DNA of 53,151 bases from Balamuthia mandrillaris (taxonomy: Eukaryota; Discosea; Longamoebia; Balamuthiidae): positions 1 through 53,151 of the forward strand of contig JAVKOQ010000348.1 in NCBI GenBank assembly GCA_031835245.1, written 5' to 3'. Each line of letters starts with the position of its first letter. The stretch's first letter is position 1. The translations under genes were made by a program, and so were the position numbers. This document shows positions 11,882 through 22,378 of the stretch, piece after piece. Under the pieces are notes generated by a model. That model saw nothing but the letters and a program-made list of their open reading frames with translations. It did no database searches and had not been told where the DNA came from.

Positions 11882-12339
11882 GTTCATGGTTGAGACGCTC
11901 CAGAAAGAACACTTTGAGATTTCAGTAGCTTTTGTTGCTGAACAAGAGATAACGAACGCGTTGCTCTTCTTCCACTATGTAACACCAAAAAGAGAAGAAC
12001 GACAGACAACGATTGCAAGAGCAATGGAACAACCGAACCAAGAACAAGCTCTTCCTCCATTCGCGACTTGCGTGGTTGAGATCATAAACGATGGGGCTCT
12101 CTGGGCATCTCATTGGGCCACCATCGCCTCAAACGATTTACGTCCAGCGGGGCAGAGGGAGAGGGCTGTGGAGATGTTCTAGGAGGCGGGCTTGAACCGC
12201 AGATCCGTCGCCATCCTGATGGATGTTTGGTTTGTTATGAGCAAGAAGATATAGAAATGCAAAAGTAAAAAGTTGTTATCCGCAAGAAAGAAGAAGTAGA
12301 AGAAGGAGAGAAAGAAGACGAAGAACTCTTCTTGTCGCA
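11601..12339. other. Convergent intergenic stretch, CT-repeat then unassigned sequence
   Basis: About 11695-11882 is CT/CTTT simple repeat. The rest (11885-12339) has a plus-strand frame ending at 12182 with no family resemblance. A GGTTCAAGCCC motif on the minus strand near 12195 is B-box-like, but no tRNA folds around it. No supported gene. Confidence 0.45.
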
Positions 12340-13943
12340 TTAGTCGCTGCTGCTTGCACTTGCACTTCTGCTCCTGCTTCGACTTCTGCTGCTGCTTCGG
12401 CTGCGGCTTCGTCTCGGTCCAGGGCTTCCGCTCTCGCTCCTACTTCTGCTTCTACTTCGACTTGCGCTCTTGCTTTTGCTCCTGCTTCGACTTCGGCTTC
12501 TTTTCTCCTCCTTTACGGCAACTAATGGAGAAGAATCATCTCGACGGCTTTCTCTTCGTTCCTCTGCTTCCTGTTCTTCTTGTTCAGCTGCCTTAACTTC
12601 TTTCTTCACCGGAACAAGTTGCTCTGACGCTCTTTCTTCATTCTCGTTGCGACGTTGCTTCTTCTCTTCGGGAGAACCATCGCGACGATGATGACGACGC
12701 GAGGAAGAACGTTCTTTTTCTGAAGAAGATGATGAAGAACGAGAACGTCGGCTGCGATGACTACGTTCATCTCTTCGGCTAGTTTCTCTTCGACCACGAC
12801 GACGATGACTATCAGAGTCAGAAGAGGAGGAATACGAGTCAGAATCCGATTCAGAGGAAGAAGGAGACGACGAGTGACTTCTTCTTCTTCTCTTCCTATT
12901 TCTGTCCCGTTCTTCTCGATTATCTCTTTCTCTGCTTCTTCTCTCATCTCGTCCTCGACCTCGCCGATAGTCTCGTTCTCTTTCTCGTTCTCGTTCTCTA
13001 TCCCTGTCTCTGTCATAATAGTCCCTATCTCTTCTCTCTCGTTCTCTGTCTCTATCTCTATCTCGTTCTCTGTCTCTATCGTTGCGATGCGGCCGTCGAC
13101 GGCGATCGTCTCGATACAAGAAACGATGCTCTCTCTGTCCTGTATGTTCCAACAACAGCTGCTCCATTTTCTCTGGATCGTCTCCTGCCTCCTCTATCTT
13201 CCTTCTCACTGCCTCGACCTGCTGCTCAATGCGTGCCTGCTTCTTCCGCTCTTGCAGTTCTCTGTCAAAGGCAGCGCCCTCCTGATACTCCGAGGAAATA
13301 CCAAGCGCTGCTCCAAACTTGGAGGACTGTTGTTGTTGAGCCAGTGCATAGCGATGCGTCTCTTTGCTGCATTTTTGTTTCCCAAGTTAGAAAGAAGAAA
13401 GGCAATAGAAGAAGAATTGGAGAAAGAGGAGAAGAGAAGAGAACAAGAGAAGACACAGAAGAGAGAAGAAAGCAAACCTTTGTTTGAGTTTTTCTTCATC
13501 GAGTTCACCGCCTTTGAGGGCTTCTCGCTTTTTCGCCATCATCGCCTGCACTTCCTCCTCCGGTAAACTTTGAAGAACCAAACATAGAAAAAGAAAGGTG
13601 AGTGAGAAAGCACAAAAATGATTGATTTTTTCTGTTTGTGGAGTGCAAAAGCGAATTTTAAAAAAAACACTGCTACTCACTCTCCATCCAACAGTCCCTG
13701 AGCTTCCGCCCACTCCATCACTTTGAGCTCAATCTCCCTCTTGCGCTCATGCTCCAAGATTTCGGCATTGGCTTTCGGCCTGGAGGAGAGTAGCCCCGCC
13801 AAGGGGCCTTTCTTCCCCTTGTCGCCCTCGGGCGCGTGGTAGTCGACCTTGTTCTTGCGCACGCGCACAAAGCTGAGGTTGCGCTGCACGTAGCCGTTGG
13901 TGCCGGAGCCACGCGGCGTGCTCAGGCCGATGCCGTTGTACAT
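12340..13943 (-). CDS. CWC21/SRRM2-type pre-mRNA splicing factor with RS domain
   Basis: Three exons: 13943-13681, 13567-13478, 13366-12340; 459 aa. The N-terminus [27 protein letters not shown] matches the conserved start of CWC21/SRm300 proteins, which bind PRP8 and SNU114 in the active spliceosome. A cwf21 helix follows (residues about 85-115, [20 protein letters not shown]), then a [23 protein letters not shown] region and a long C-terminal domain of RD, RE and RS repeats (about 225-459) typical of nuclear-speckle proteins. Length is far above yeast CWC21 (~135 aa) and far below animal SRRM2, so this is a mid-size RS-tailed form. It is head-to-head with the PPR-like gene, 268 bases apart. 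Confidence 0.9.
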
Positions 13944-14211
13944 TGCTTCGCTTTGCGCTGCTCTGCTCTGCTGTCCGCTTCGTTGCTGGAAGGAAGAAGC
14001 AAATCTTTTTCTTTCTCTTCTTCAAAATTAAAAAAGTTTAAATTTTTTCACCAATTCGAAGATTTCACCGTTCGAAAAAATGTCGAAAATTCGTGGAAGG
14101 AATGAAAGGCGTCTAAGAAATGTAAATAACGAAAAGAACTTGAGGAATTTGGAAAATGTAAGGCATGTTAAGTATTTTATCAGACAAACAAAAAGAAAGC
14201 GGAAGAAGAAG

Positions 14212-16689
14212 ATGAGCCGAAGCGCGTTGCCTCGCCTTTCGACGCGTTTCGCGGGCACGCGGAGTGCTTCTGGCGGTGACCAGTGGCGCGGGGCATGCTT
14301 TTTGGACGGCCTTAACACAAACACGAAGCTCGCTCGCCATCATCATCACCACCGTTGGCCGATATTCTCCTCCTTGAGAGGCCTCCGATCTGATTCTCTC
14401 AGGAGAGGAGCAACCGCAGCAAAGCATGGTCTTCTTCCAGCTTCATCTCTTTCTGCTTTATCTTCTTTTTCCTCCTCCTCTTTATGTTTAGCGTCACAAC
14501 AGCCAAGCCTTGGAAGAAGCTTTGCCGCTGCTTCCAAACAGCAAAACAAGAAGCTACTCCCGAAGAAACCATTTGAAGTAGGTCCGAGGTTCTTGTTCTT
14601 CTTCTTGTTCTTGTTGTTCTTGTCTTGTCCTCACACTCACTCTTCTTCCTCTTCTTGTTCTTCCTCTTCTTGTTCTTCCTCTTCTTCTTCTTTTTTCGTT
14701 TGCTCCAGATGAGAAAGAAAAAGCGTTCAAGCGGTTGACGAAGATGAACGACCAGCTGTTGGAAGGCCTCAAGCTGGACGCCGAGGAACTCGCCAGCTTG
14801 GTCGAATGGCGCTGCAAGACCATGCCCGCTGAAGACAGCAACCAAGATGGGCTGTTGCAGTATGCTTGGGACCTCACAGAAGTGGTTCGTTATGCCAACA
14901 AGACCGCTTGCTTTCTGCTTCTTTTCTTTCTGCCTTTATCGTTTCTTCTTTCGTCTTTTTGTCTTCTTTCCTCCATCTTATTCTTTTTTGTGTATGTTCT
15001 GTCTTTTTTTTTTTTCATTCTTCATTCTTCATGCGTCGATCTTCCTTCTTCTTACTGATTCTTGTTCTTTCATGTTCTTCTGACTTCTGTTATTTCTTTA
15101 TTCTTTATTCTGTGTTACCTCTGTTTGTTTTGGGAGGAAATAGGCATTAGGCTTAGAGATGATTGATAAAACAGTTTTAGGGTTGTTAATGGGCGCTTTC
15201 GCTAGACACGATCAGGTTGTATTTGCAGAGGAAGCGCTGCAAAAGATAGATCAATACTATCCACCTTTTCATCCACGGTGTCCTTTACCTGAACAAGCCG
15301 CAACAACCGAAAGAAAACAGACGCCTTCTTCTTCATCAATCTCAAAAGATGCTTTGGCTTTTGTGACGGACTCTGAGGAAAACAAAATACTATCTGTAAA
15401 CTCTGAAGAGCAGATATATGTGCGACAACGGGACTATGATGCGTTGCTTTACTGTTTTGCTAAACATGGACACATAGACAAGGCTGTTGATGTATTGCAT
15501 CGGCTGTTTGGTGTGCTTCTATTGCCTATCTTCTTATTCTTTCTTTCTTACCCCATAAATTTCTTCTTACTCTTTACCTGTATTTGGCAGTTGCAGGATT
15601 GGATGACCGTTATCGCGTATGGGTGAACGAAAGGAAAAAGCTCATGAACGACAATCTTCCCGTTCGCCAAGTTCACGAAGGACATGCGGTGGCTCTTATA
15701 GTTAGTCTCGGCAAACTCGCTCGTTTGGATGACGCTTTTGCATTTGTACAAGCAATGCCAAGCAAATGGGGCATTACGCCTTCCATCAAAACTTACAACA
15801 GGTTGGTTGCTTCATTATGATGAGCAAAATAGTACTAACTTTAGTTTCAAACCAAAAAAGTTTGATAACAGCATGCATAGACAGCTTTCAACCTGATCGT
15901 GCATTTGATGTTGCACTTATGGAGAACGTTACTGCTCTTGGCAACCTTCAGACCAATGTTCTCCTCATCAAAGCCTGCGCCGCTCTTAGGGACATCCCCA
16001 AAGCGGAACAACTTGTACGAGAAGCAAACGACAAGTTCTTCGCTAACAATTCTTCTTCTTCTTCCTCTTCAAAGCAACAAACAGCAGCACTAAATGAACT
16101 GTACGACGCTCTTCTATTGGTTTATGCTCATGCTGGACAAATCCAACGAGCTATCGATCTTCTTCAATTTCCTCCTTCAAACTCAAACGGGGAAAACGAG
16201 GCCATTTCTCGTCATCGTCGTGTCTCGCTGGACACCAGAGCTGCTCTTCTCTCTGCATGCATCGAGCATGATGCGGAGAAGCAAGCGTGGGAAATGCTGA
16301 AAGAGCTGCATCAACAAAAACCCAAGAGAGGAGGATCATTTCCGCTCTCTGCTACAGTCCTTTCCAAGTATTGGATGGGCATGCTGAGAGGTTATCTGCT
16401 GAAGAGGGAGAAGAAAGCGGAGCACGTTATACAGTTGTTGCAGAAGATGTGGCGACAATGGGGTTTCGCTCCGACGGAAGAGATGTTTGCTTTGGTGGAA
16501 GTGGTGTTGAAACAGAAAGAGAACGATCACGAAGAGAAGCCAAACGAAGAGGAGGAAGAGGCAGAAAGAGCAGGATGGAAGAGGGAGTACGCTTGGATGA
16601 AACCTTTGAAAGCATTGAGAGCAGAGGTAGAATCGGAGAAGAAGAAGAAAGAGAAAATAAAGCAGGAACTGGAGACTGCCATTCCTTAA
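14212..16689 (+). CDS. PPR-like, probably mitochondrial RNA-binding protein
   Basis: Five exons: 14212-14581, 14709-14884, 15144-15510, 15591-15801, 15861-16689; 650 aa. The N-terminus MSRSALPRLSTRFAGTRSAS is Arg/Ser/Ala-rich without acids, as in mitochondrial presequences. Helix pairs of about 35 residues recur: RDYDALLYCFAKHGHIDKAV, KTYNSLITACIDSFQPDRAF, LNELYDALLLVYAHAGQIQR, and LDTRAALLSACIEHDAEKQA, all of pentatricopeptide type. The C-terminus is acidic then Lys/Glu-rich coiled. An alternative donor at 14881 and acceptor at 15597 also keep the frame. An in-frame ATG at 14080 exists, but its product is very basic and would overlap the probable promoter shared with CWC21. RNA target cannot be told. 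Confidence 0.75.
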
Positions 16690-16836
16690 CCTCCACCAAT
16701 CCTCTTTTTGGTTTGTTTTGTTTTGTGTTTCCCAGCAGAGTTCTATAAAACGTGAAGCCATATAGCTAACGAACATCCAATTGAAAATCATAAACATTAC
16801 ATCGTTTCGGACAAAGAAGAGAAGAAAAGAAAGTAA

Positions 16837-17052
16837 ATGCAACAACCACCGCCGCATTGGCCAGAAACAGCGCCCGACGGGGAGTGGAACCCTTTTCCAG
16901 ACTACGAAGGACCGCAACCGCCGCCGCCACAGCCTCACGTGTGGGCCACCATCTCCGCGCGCCGAACGGCCGTTCTGGACTACCTCAAGAAACATCCGGA
17001 GGAGCCCGCTGTGCTCGCATTTCTTGCCTACTATCCTGAACTTGCATCATAA
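16837..17052 (+). CDS. Small proline-rich protein of unknown function
   Basis: A 71-residue single-exon frame, MQQPPPHWPE... The first half is Pro-rich (PPPPQPH); the second half is a short helical region (ISARRTAVLDYLKKHPEEPA VLAFLAYYPE). GC-rich third positions match the neighbouring genes, which favours coding. No family recognised; it could also be the end of a longer transcript. A hairpin lies in its 3' flank. Confidence 0.4.
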   Translation: MQQPPPHWPETAPDGEWNPFPDYEGPQPPPPQPHVWATISARRTAVLDYLKKHPEEPAVLAFLAYYPELAS

Positions 17053-17062
17053 CAGGGCTCAC

Positions 17063-17098
17063 AGCGCCCTCCAGTGCGTTCCTCCTCCACTGGGCGCT
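17063..17098 (+). other. Hairpin-forming inverted repeat
   Basis: AGCGCCC-TCC-AGTG pairs with CACTGGGCGCT across an 11-base pyrimidine-rich loop, directly after the stop of the small proline-rich ORF. It could be a 3' UTR structure; no known RNA family recognised. Confidence 0.35.
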
Positions 17099-17212
17099 GC
17101 ATACCCTAAGGAGATAATCAGCTCTCTCTGCCCAATAGGGACGAATGCAAGGCCGCATTAAGACTCAAGATAAACGAGCCATATAATTCATCTTCCACAC
17201 AGCCGGCTTTGA

Positions 17213-17263
<51 letters not shown>

Positions 17264-17329
17264 ATGAACAACCAGGGCATAGCTACAGTACAAGAACAGT
17301 TATTATTTCATTGTTGTGAGGATGGTACT

Positions 17330-17420
17330 TTAGAACCAGAAGGGGGCCAAAGCAGCTCCATGGTGACCAGGAGGGTAGATCTCAGCGAACAGGTTGCTGT
17401 CCTCATCGTAAGCAGCCGCT
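17330..17420 (-). other. Orphan terminal exon-like fragment
   Basis: The minus strand has an acceptor-like tract (CTCTCTGCGGGCGCTTTAG) followed by a GC-biased frame of about 30 residues (AAYDEDSNLFAEIYPPGHHG AALAPFWF) and a stop. The composition looks coding, but the only sequence upstream is the tRNA and then the 3' end of the ITPase gene. It is either the last exon of a gene spliced over both, or an exon left by a past duplication. Confidence 0.25.
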
Positions 17421-17471
17421 AAAGCGCCCGCAGAGAGAAGAGGTTTTTCAGAAACAAAAAAGAAAAAATGC

Positions 17472-17478
17472 AAAAAAA
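17472..17478 (-). terminator. Pol III terminator of tRNA-Arg
   Basis: Seven T on the minus strand, seven bases after the last base of the tRNA. Confidence 0.75.
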
Positions 17479-17485
17479 GAAACTC

Positions 17486-17556
17486 GCACCCGGTGAGGAT
17501 CGAACTCACAATCTTCTGCTTAGGAGGCAGACGCGTTTCCATTGCGCCACGGGTGC
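17486..17556 (-). tRNA. tRNA-Arg (anticodon CCU)
   Basis: The minus strand folds as a full cloverleaf of 71 nt: acceptor stem GCACCCG/CGGGTGC, D arm GCGC...GCGT, anticodon stem TCTGC/GCAGA with loop CTCCTAA, variable AGATT, T arm GTGAG TTCGATC CTCAC. Loop positions 34-36 read CCT, decoding AGG arginine. No intron and no encoded CCA. A T7 run follows. It lies between the ITPase gene and an orphan exon, both on the same strand. Confidence 0.95.
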
Positions 17557-17674
17557 TGATGTTGAGGTTTCCTCTCACGCGTTGGGGGCGCTTTCCGAAC
17601 AACAGTTGACAAAAAAAACTTTTTTTTTTCCCTTTCGCCGCTACACTTTTTTGGCGCCATTTTTTTTTTTATTT

Positions 17675-18457
17675 TTATTGTTGTTGGTTGTGGTGGCGCA
17701 GAAACGATTCCCACGCCTTCTGCCTATGGGTAGGGAACCGTTTCTTCTCCGCGGGTTCCATCTGTTGGATACGACCCAGCAACAACACTCCGCCAGGAGC
17801 GCTGGGATCCTGCTCGCCCGACTGCGCCGCCCTCCGGCATGCCTCCTCTTCCACCACGAACAAAGACTCGAAGGGAAAGCCAGGGAGCCGCAAAGGGTCC
17901 GCCTCCTCCAGTATGCGCCCCTGCAACGTTCCTTCAAACAGTTGGATCGGCTCCTCTGCTGGCCCCCAGTCCTTACCGTTGTTGATCCGTTGCAGTCTCG
18001 CGGCAGCCAGGACGGCCTTGAACCGAGCGGTTCTTTGCTCCTTGGGAACGTCCTTCATCCTCATCAAACAGTACTCGATCAGCTCCTCGTCTTTCATCGC
18101 CGTCTTGCCGTCCTTCCACCGACGGACCTTGATGCCTGGCTCACCGTTCAGCGCGTCCATCTCCAATCCGGTGTCATCCCCAACGACATAAACCTCTTCG
18201 AGACCCTCCAAAACGTTTTCTTGCACGGAGCCAGCGAGCAGCAAGCGAGAGTAAGCCTCTGCCTTTTTGATGGCGTTTCCTTCCAGCGTGTCGGCGTCCT
18301 CCTCGACCTCGATGGGAGTTCGCGTCAGTTCTTGAGGCTCGAACAGCCGCCAGTTCGCAGAGAGTCCGGCCAACACGTTACGAACTTCCATCACTTTCAT
18401 TGGGTTCTGTGTGGCCAACACCACCGCGAATGCTTTCTTCATCTTTATTTGTTTCAC
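17675..18457 (-). CDS. Inosine/xanthosine triphosphate pyrophosphatase (Ham1/RdgB family)
   Basis: A single exon of 260 aa. The enzyme hydrolyses ITP, dITP and XTP to monophosphates, cleansing nucleotide pools. Motifs: the N-terminal VLATQNPMKVMEVRNVL (nucleotide loop), VGDDTGLEMDALNGEPGIKVR (metal-binding acid pair, usually EDSGLEVDAL.G.PG), and the C-terminal FPTHRQKA, equivalent to the usual SHR.KA. It is about 60 residues longer than typical, mainly in the region after DPLRLPG, where GFPFESLFV replaces the standard GFGYDPIF. The start at 18457 is followed by a second in-frame Met at 18442. The 5' side is a CT-rich block. Activity is likely, but specificity may have drifted. Confidence 0.82.
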   Translation of the reverse strand: MKQIKMKKAFAVVLATQNPMKVMEVRNVLAGLSANWRLFEPQELTRTPIEVEEDADTLEGNAIKKAEAYSRLLLAGSVQENVLEGLEEVYVVGDDTGLEMDALNGEPGIKVRRWKDGKTAMKDEELIEYCLMRMKDVPKEQRTARFKAVLAAARLQRINNGKDWGPAEEPIQLFEGTLQGRILEEADPLRLPGFPFESLFVVEEEACRRAAQSGEQDPSAPGGVLLLGRIQQMEPAEKKRFPTHRQKAWESFLRHHNQQQ

Positions 18458-18484
18458 ACAAATTCCGCACTGCCAAACGCTAAC

Positions 18485-18665
18485 CTATGCTGCTCTCTGC
18501 TCTCTCCTCTCTGCTCTCTCCTCTCTCCGCTCTCCTCTCTCTCCTCTCTCCTCTCTCTCCTCTCTCCTCTCTCTCTGCTCTCTCCTCTCCTCCTCTCTCC
18601 TCTCTCCCTCTCTCCTCCCTCTCCTCTCCTCTCCTCTCTGCTCTCTCCTCTCTCTCTCCTCTCTC
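18485..18665. repeat. CTCTC/TCTCC-rich low-complexity block
   Basis: About 180 bases made almost only of CTCTCC and TGCTCTC units on the plus strand, between the ITPase start and the DUF1990 stop. The long Arg/Glu or Ser/Leu frames it creates on each strand are artefacts. Confidence 0.8.
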
Positions 18666-18696
18666 ATACCTAACAAAAGGAAAAGCAAGAAGGGAT

Positions 18697-19499
18697 TCAC
18701 AAATCAAATGCTTTACCACCACCCGCTCCTTCCATAGCAGGCCCTTCGCTCCCCCAAACATCCTCCTCCTCGCACTCTCCGGCACCCTCTAACCGATTGA
18801 CCCGAAGAAACATCGCCCTGTCCGAATCCTTTGCAAAGTGCTTCTGATACCATCTGGCCACAGGGTAGCCCAACTTGGCCAACCAATGCTGCGGCGTGGA
18901 GAAGGATAGCCGCTCGTACCACACGCTGTCATCCGAGCGGTCCCACTCTATGAGGAACCGATCCTCCCCGCCCACAAGGTGACAGGGCAACGTGCCGTAG
19001 GCAAAGCCAAAGCGTTGGCAGGCGCTGCAGTCCTCCTCCCCTTCGTCCACCGTGTAGATAATGCGGCAGGCGCTGAGGGTGTAGACGCCCATGCTGAGGA
19101 TGAGGATCCCCACGGTTTCGCCCTCCCGGATGGGCGAGTCTGGGTAGAGCAGTTCTACCCATGGCACTTCAAACATTTTCCATGTGGCCAGAGCCTTTGA
19201 AAGAGATTGAGAGTGATGAATAAGAAGAACAAACAAAAGCAGTATGTCAAAAATATATATGTGTGTGAAGTTAGACAAACCTCTTTGGCTTTGTAAAAGG
19301 TTTCAGAGCCTTTGCCAAGGAGCATTCGGTGGTGCTCCACCTCGATCGGGTCCTTCTCTTTGGCAAACACCTGTTGCAGCTCTGCTTTGTTGCGTTTGCC
19401 ATAGGTCGCCCTCACATGAGGATAGGGGAAGCTCTCCGTGGACTGTGCAAGCAGAAACGCCGCCGTCTCCTCCCTGCTGGGCTTCTTCCAATGCAGCAT
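18697..19499 (-). CDS. DUF1990 family protein
   Basis: Two exons, 19499-19281 and 19194-18697; 238 aa. DUF1990 (UPF0548) proteins have no established reaction. Family hallmarks: an ATYG..N element near the N-terminus, HRMLLGKGSETFYKAKEALATWKMFEVPW, VGILILSMGVYTLSACRIIYTVDEG, GFAYGTLPCHLVGGEDRFLIEW, and the closing LGYPVARWYQKHFAKDSDRAM. The C-terminal ~25 residues are acidic and Gly-rich, outside the domain. Head-to-head with P450 gene 1 across a promoter that holds three TGACGTCA sites. Confidence 0.78.
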
Positions 19500-19588
19500 C
19501 TTGTTCTTCCCTCTCTCTCTCTCTCCCTCCGCTTTTTCTTCTTTCTTGTCAATTCTTTCTCTCGAGGCTCGTTATTGTCGACATTTTG

Positions 19589-19696
19589 TGACGTCAGCGG
19601 TACGGCTGCTTGGACAGAAAATGTTCGCCACAAAAGTTCCAAGATTCTATGACGTCAGAATTTGGTGCGCGTCTCGCAGCAAGGATTATGACGTCA
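19589..19696. promoter_or_regulatory. Three TGACGTCA (CRE-like) sites in a divergent promoter
   Basis: Perfect palindromes at 19589-19596, 19650-19657 and 19689-19696, between DUF1990 and P450 gene 1. This octamer is the classic target of CREB/ATF-type bZIP proteins; use here is inferred. The third lies just upstream of a TATAAA. Confidence 0.65.
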
Positions 19697-19702
19697 TACT
19701 AT

Positions 19703-19708
19703 TATAAA
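19703..19708 (+). promoter_or_regulatory. Candidate TATA box of P450 gene 1
   Basis: TATAAA seven bases after the third TGACGTCA; the ATG at 19859 would leave a leader of roughly 120 bases. Confidence 0.4.
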
Positions 19709-19858
19709 GTCCTTTCAGTCAGGCAAAAATCGTAGTCGGATCGTTCCCATCGGATGGAATAATTGCCGAGAAGATTATCCATTTTCAGCAATTATCAGTA
19801 ATCGTTCATTTATACAGGGGGTAAGGCTGTAAGTGTCCATAAAAGCGGGTTGAGGGAG

Positions 19859-21921
19859 ATGAACGCGTCCTCCCTGCTGCTGGTGCTCCTTGGGGTGGTG
19901 GTCTGCTACCTGCTGGTTGGTGTCTTGCAATGGTGGAGGAGACGCAGGGAGGGCAGGGCTCCTCCTCACTGGAGCTGGCCGATCGTCGGCGATAACCTGG
20001 CCCTCCTCTTCTTCCTCTCCCCAGAGGACGCTTGGTGCACTCGTTTCGAGTGGCATGGCACCAGGACGAGAGCCTCTTTGTTTGGCAAGTACGTGTAGCG
20101 TTCTTGTCCTTCTCTTTCTCTCCCTTTTTTGCTTACAAGTGCTATGTTTTTTTTTTTCCTGCCGCTATAGAGAATTATTTATAACAGCCGTACCAGAAGA
20201 CGCAAAACGAATCTTTGCAGCCGAAGGAAAAGAAGTACCTTTTTTTTGTTGTGCTTCTTCTTCTTTTGTTTTGTTTTGTTTTGTTTTGCTAACAACAACA
20301 AACAAAGGTGCAAGGATGGCTCCCACCCCATTTGCACGAGTTGGAAGGCAAGGCGATCACCGCCGTCACCGGCACTCAGCACAAAGTGTTGCGTAAGGCG
20401 TTGTTCACGCTGTTCACGACGCCCGCCATGAAGAGCTACTTTGGCACGATGAAACACTTTGTGGAGAAGCATGTGAGGGAGTGGAAGGAGACTCCGGGAC
20501 CGCTCACCATGATGCCCTTGTTGAGAACGCTTACTTATGAGGCTGTCTATGGATGGTGTCGTGTTCTTGTTCTTGTTCTTGTTCTTCTTGTTCTTCTTCT
20601 TCTTCTTCTTCTTCTTCTTCTTCTGCTTCTTTTCGTCCTCACACTCACTGAGCAACAATCTATCAGCATGATCGACAAAGAGACAGCGACCAGCAACGAC
20701 CAGGTGCAACTCTACGAAGAATGGATAAACGGCTTTTCCAGTTTACCTTTCCACATACCAGGAAGGGGCTTGGTCAAAGGCCTTGCCGCCAAAGAACAGT
20801 TACGGCATAACGTCAAAGCTTTGCTTGATGAAGCAAGAGAAGTACGTATACATCCCTCAATCGTTCAAAGTACGATGACAAGTAAACCTTCTGTTATGAA
20901 ATCATACAGGAGAAGACCAAAGGCACATCATCCAAACAACACAAAGCAACAGTCGTGCTGATGTTGCTCCGTTTGGCGGAGGAAATGGAAGCAGCCGGCG
21001 GAGAGGAAGGTGTTCTCATCGACGACGAAACATTGATCGACAACCTGCTTATCTTTCTTCTTGCTGGTCATGAAACGGGTATATCTTCTTTGTACAAGGA
21101 AGATGGAACAAAGAAGCAGATGGAATGGAGAAGAGAGCAGCGTAGGACCAAAAGGAAGATAGCTACTAACATTTGATGATGGTTATCCATTCAAACATAG
21201 TGTTGAGCACGATGTGCTCGTTGATGAAACTATTGCCGGAGCACCCAGAGGTCATGCGCAAAGCCCTAGAAGAAGTTCGCAACGTCGTCCCCGATGGAGA
21301 AGAACTTACCTTTGAGCATGTATGCTTATTTCTTGCTTTTGCTCTCTGTTTTATTATTTTTCTTATACTTGCAAACAACAGGTCCAAAGCTTAGCCTACT
21401 GCACTGCCATCGTAAAGGAAGTGCTTCGTGTCGTTCCGCCAGTGGTTGGTGCGTTCAGAGAAGTATTAGAACCCATCACGCTTGGCCAGTACACCATTCC
21501 ACGCGGAGAAACCATCATGGTCAGCTATCAAGGAGTTCACAGTCAAGCTTTTAATGATCCAAAAGTAAGACCACTTCCCCTTTCTCCTTTCACGTGGTAT
21601 CAGTCCCTTATTCGGTATCTCTGGGCGGAAAAGACGTTCGACCCAGATCGGTTTCATAGGGAGTCTGAAACGTACTCGACAAAGTACAAAGACGATGATA
21701 GAACCTGTTTCCTCAGCTTTGCTGCCGGTATTCGCAGTTGCGTTGGCATGAAGGTTCTTTATCTTTATCTATTTTTCGTTACCAGTGTTTCTGTTAACAG
21801 AGATGGCTTTCAATATTTATAGTTTGCCATGTTGGAAGTTGTCACGTTGTTGGCCGTGCTGATGAGAGAAAAGTTGGTTTGGGATCTTGTTCCGGGACAA
21901 GACTTGAGTTTGGTTCGTTTC

Positions 21922-21962
<41 letters not shown>

Positions 21963-22067
21963 CTTTCTTATTCTTCACAACCCACGAAGGTGCGTGGAGG
22001 CATTTCTCTCAAGGTGAGCTCTGGTGTTATCGTCAACTTTCTTCAGGAAGGCAAAAAAGCGGACTGA
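19859..22067 (+). CDS. Cytochrome P450 (cluster gene 1)
   Basis: Ten exons: 19859-20088, 20171-20234, 20308-20555, 20667-20841, 20910-21078, 21201-21319, 21382-21564, 21634-21753, 21823-21912, 21990-22067; 491 aa. A heme monooxygenase, probably anchored in the ER by residues 5-25 followed by WWRRRREGR and a proline-rich hinge. Motifs: I-helix AGHET (291-295), ExxR as EVLR (348-351), PERF-like FDPDRF, and heme loop FAAGIRSCVG with Cys432 as axial ligand. The PPVVGAFREVLEPITLGQYT IPRG segment recalls CYP26/CYP120-like clans; substrate unknown. Nine introns, several made of CT or CTT repeats. It is colinear exon by exon with gene 2 downstream. Confidence 0.92.
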
Positions 22068-22378
22068 AAGAAAGAATAAAAAGATGACGAAAGAAAGAAA
22101 GAAAGAAAGTACGAAAAACAAGAAGACGCAAAGGAGAAAAGCTAAAAAGAGGAGCGGAGCGAATGGGCAATAAGAGCGAGAGAGATTTATTCGTTCGCCA
22201 TTGGCTAAAAATATTTAAATTTACGATTCAATGGCCGATAATCGAACCTTTTATAGACATTATTTCGTCAAATTTTGGAATTATCACATTTCAGTTTCGA
22301 TATTTTTTTTAAATTGAACCGACAACAAGCATTACAGGCACACCAAAACATCTAGCCCAAAACAAACAAACAAACAAC
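22068..22378. promoter_or_regulatory. Intergenic region between P450 genes 1 and 2
   Basis: An AATAAA-like signal (AGAATAAAAAG near 22071) follows gene 1, then GAAA repeats and AT-rich sequence, and a CAAA-rich leader (AAACAAACAAACAAACAAC) directly before the ATG of gene 2. No other feature. Confidence 0.4.

Noticed and set aside
11772-12182. 136-residue plus-strand frame after the FKBP gene
   Set aside because: First third is CT-repeat translation; the rest matches no family, and the downstream continuation carries a stop at once.
12180-12240. Possible tRNA (GGTTCAAGCCC on the minus strand)
   Set aside because: A four-pair T stem is possible, but no acceptor, D or anticodon arm can be placed.
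12757-13566. Long Ser/Ile/Phe-rich plus-strand frame over CWC21
   Set aside because: Antisense shadow of the Arg/Asp/Ser repeats of the RS domain.
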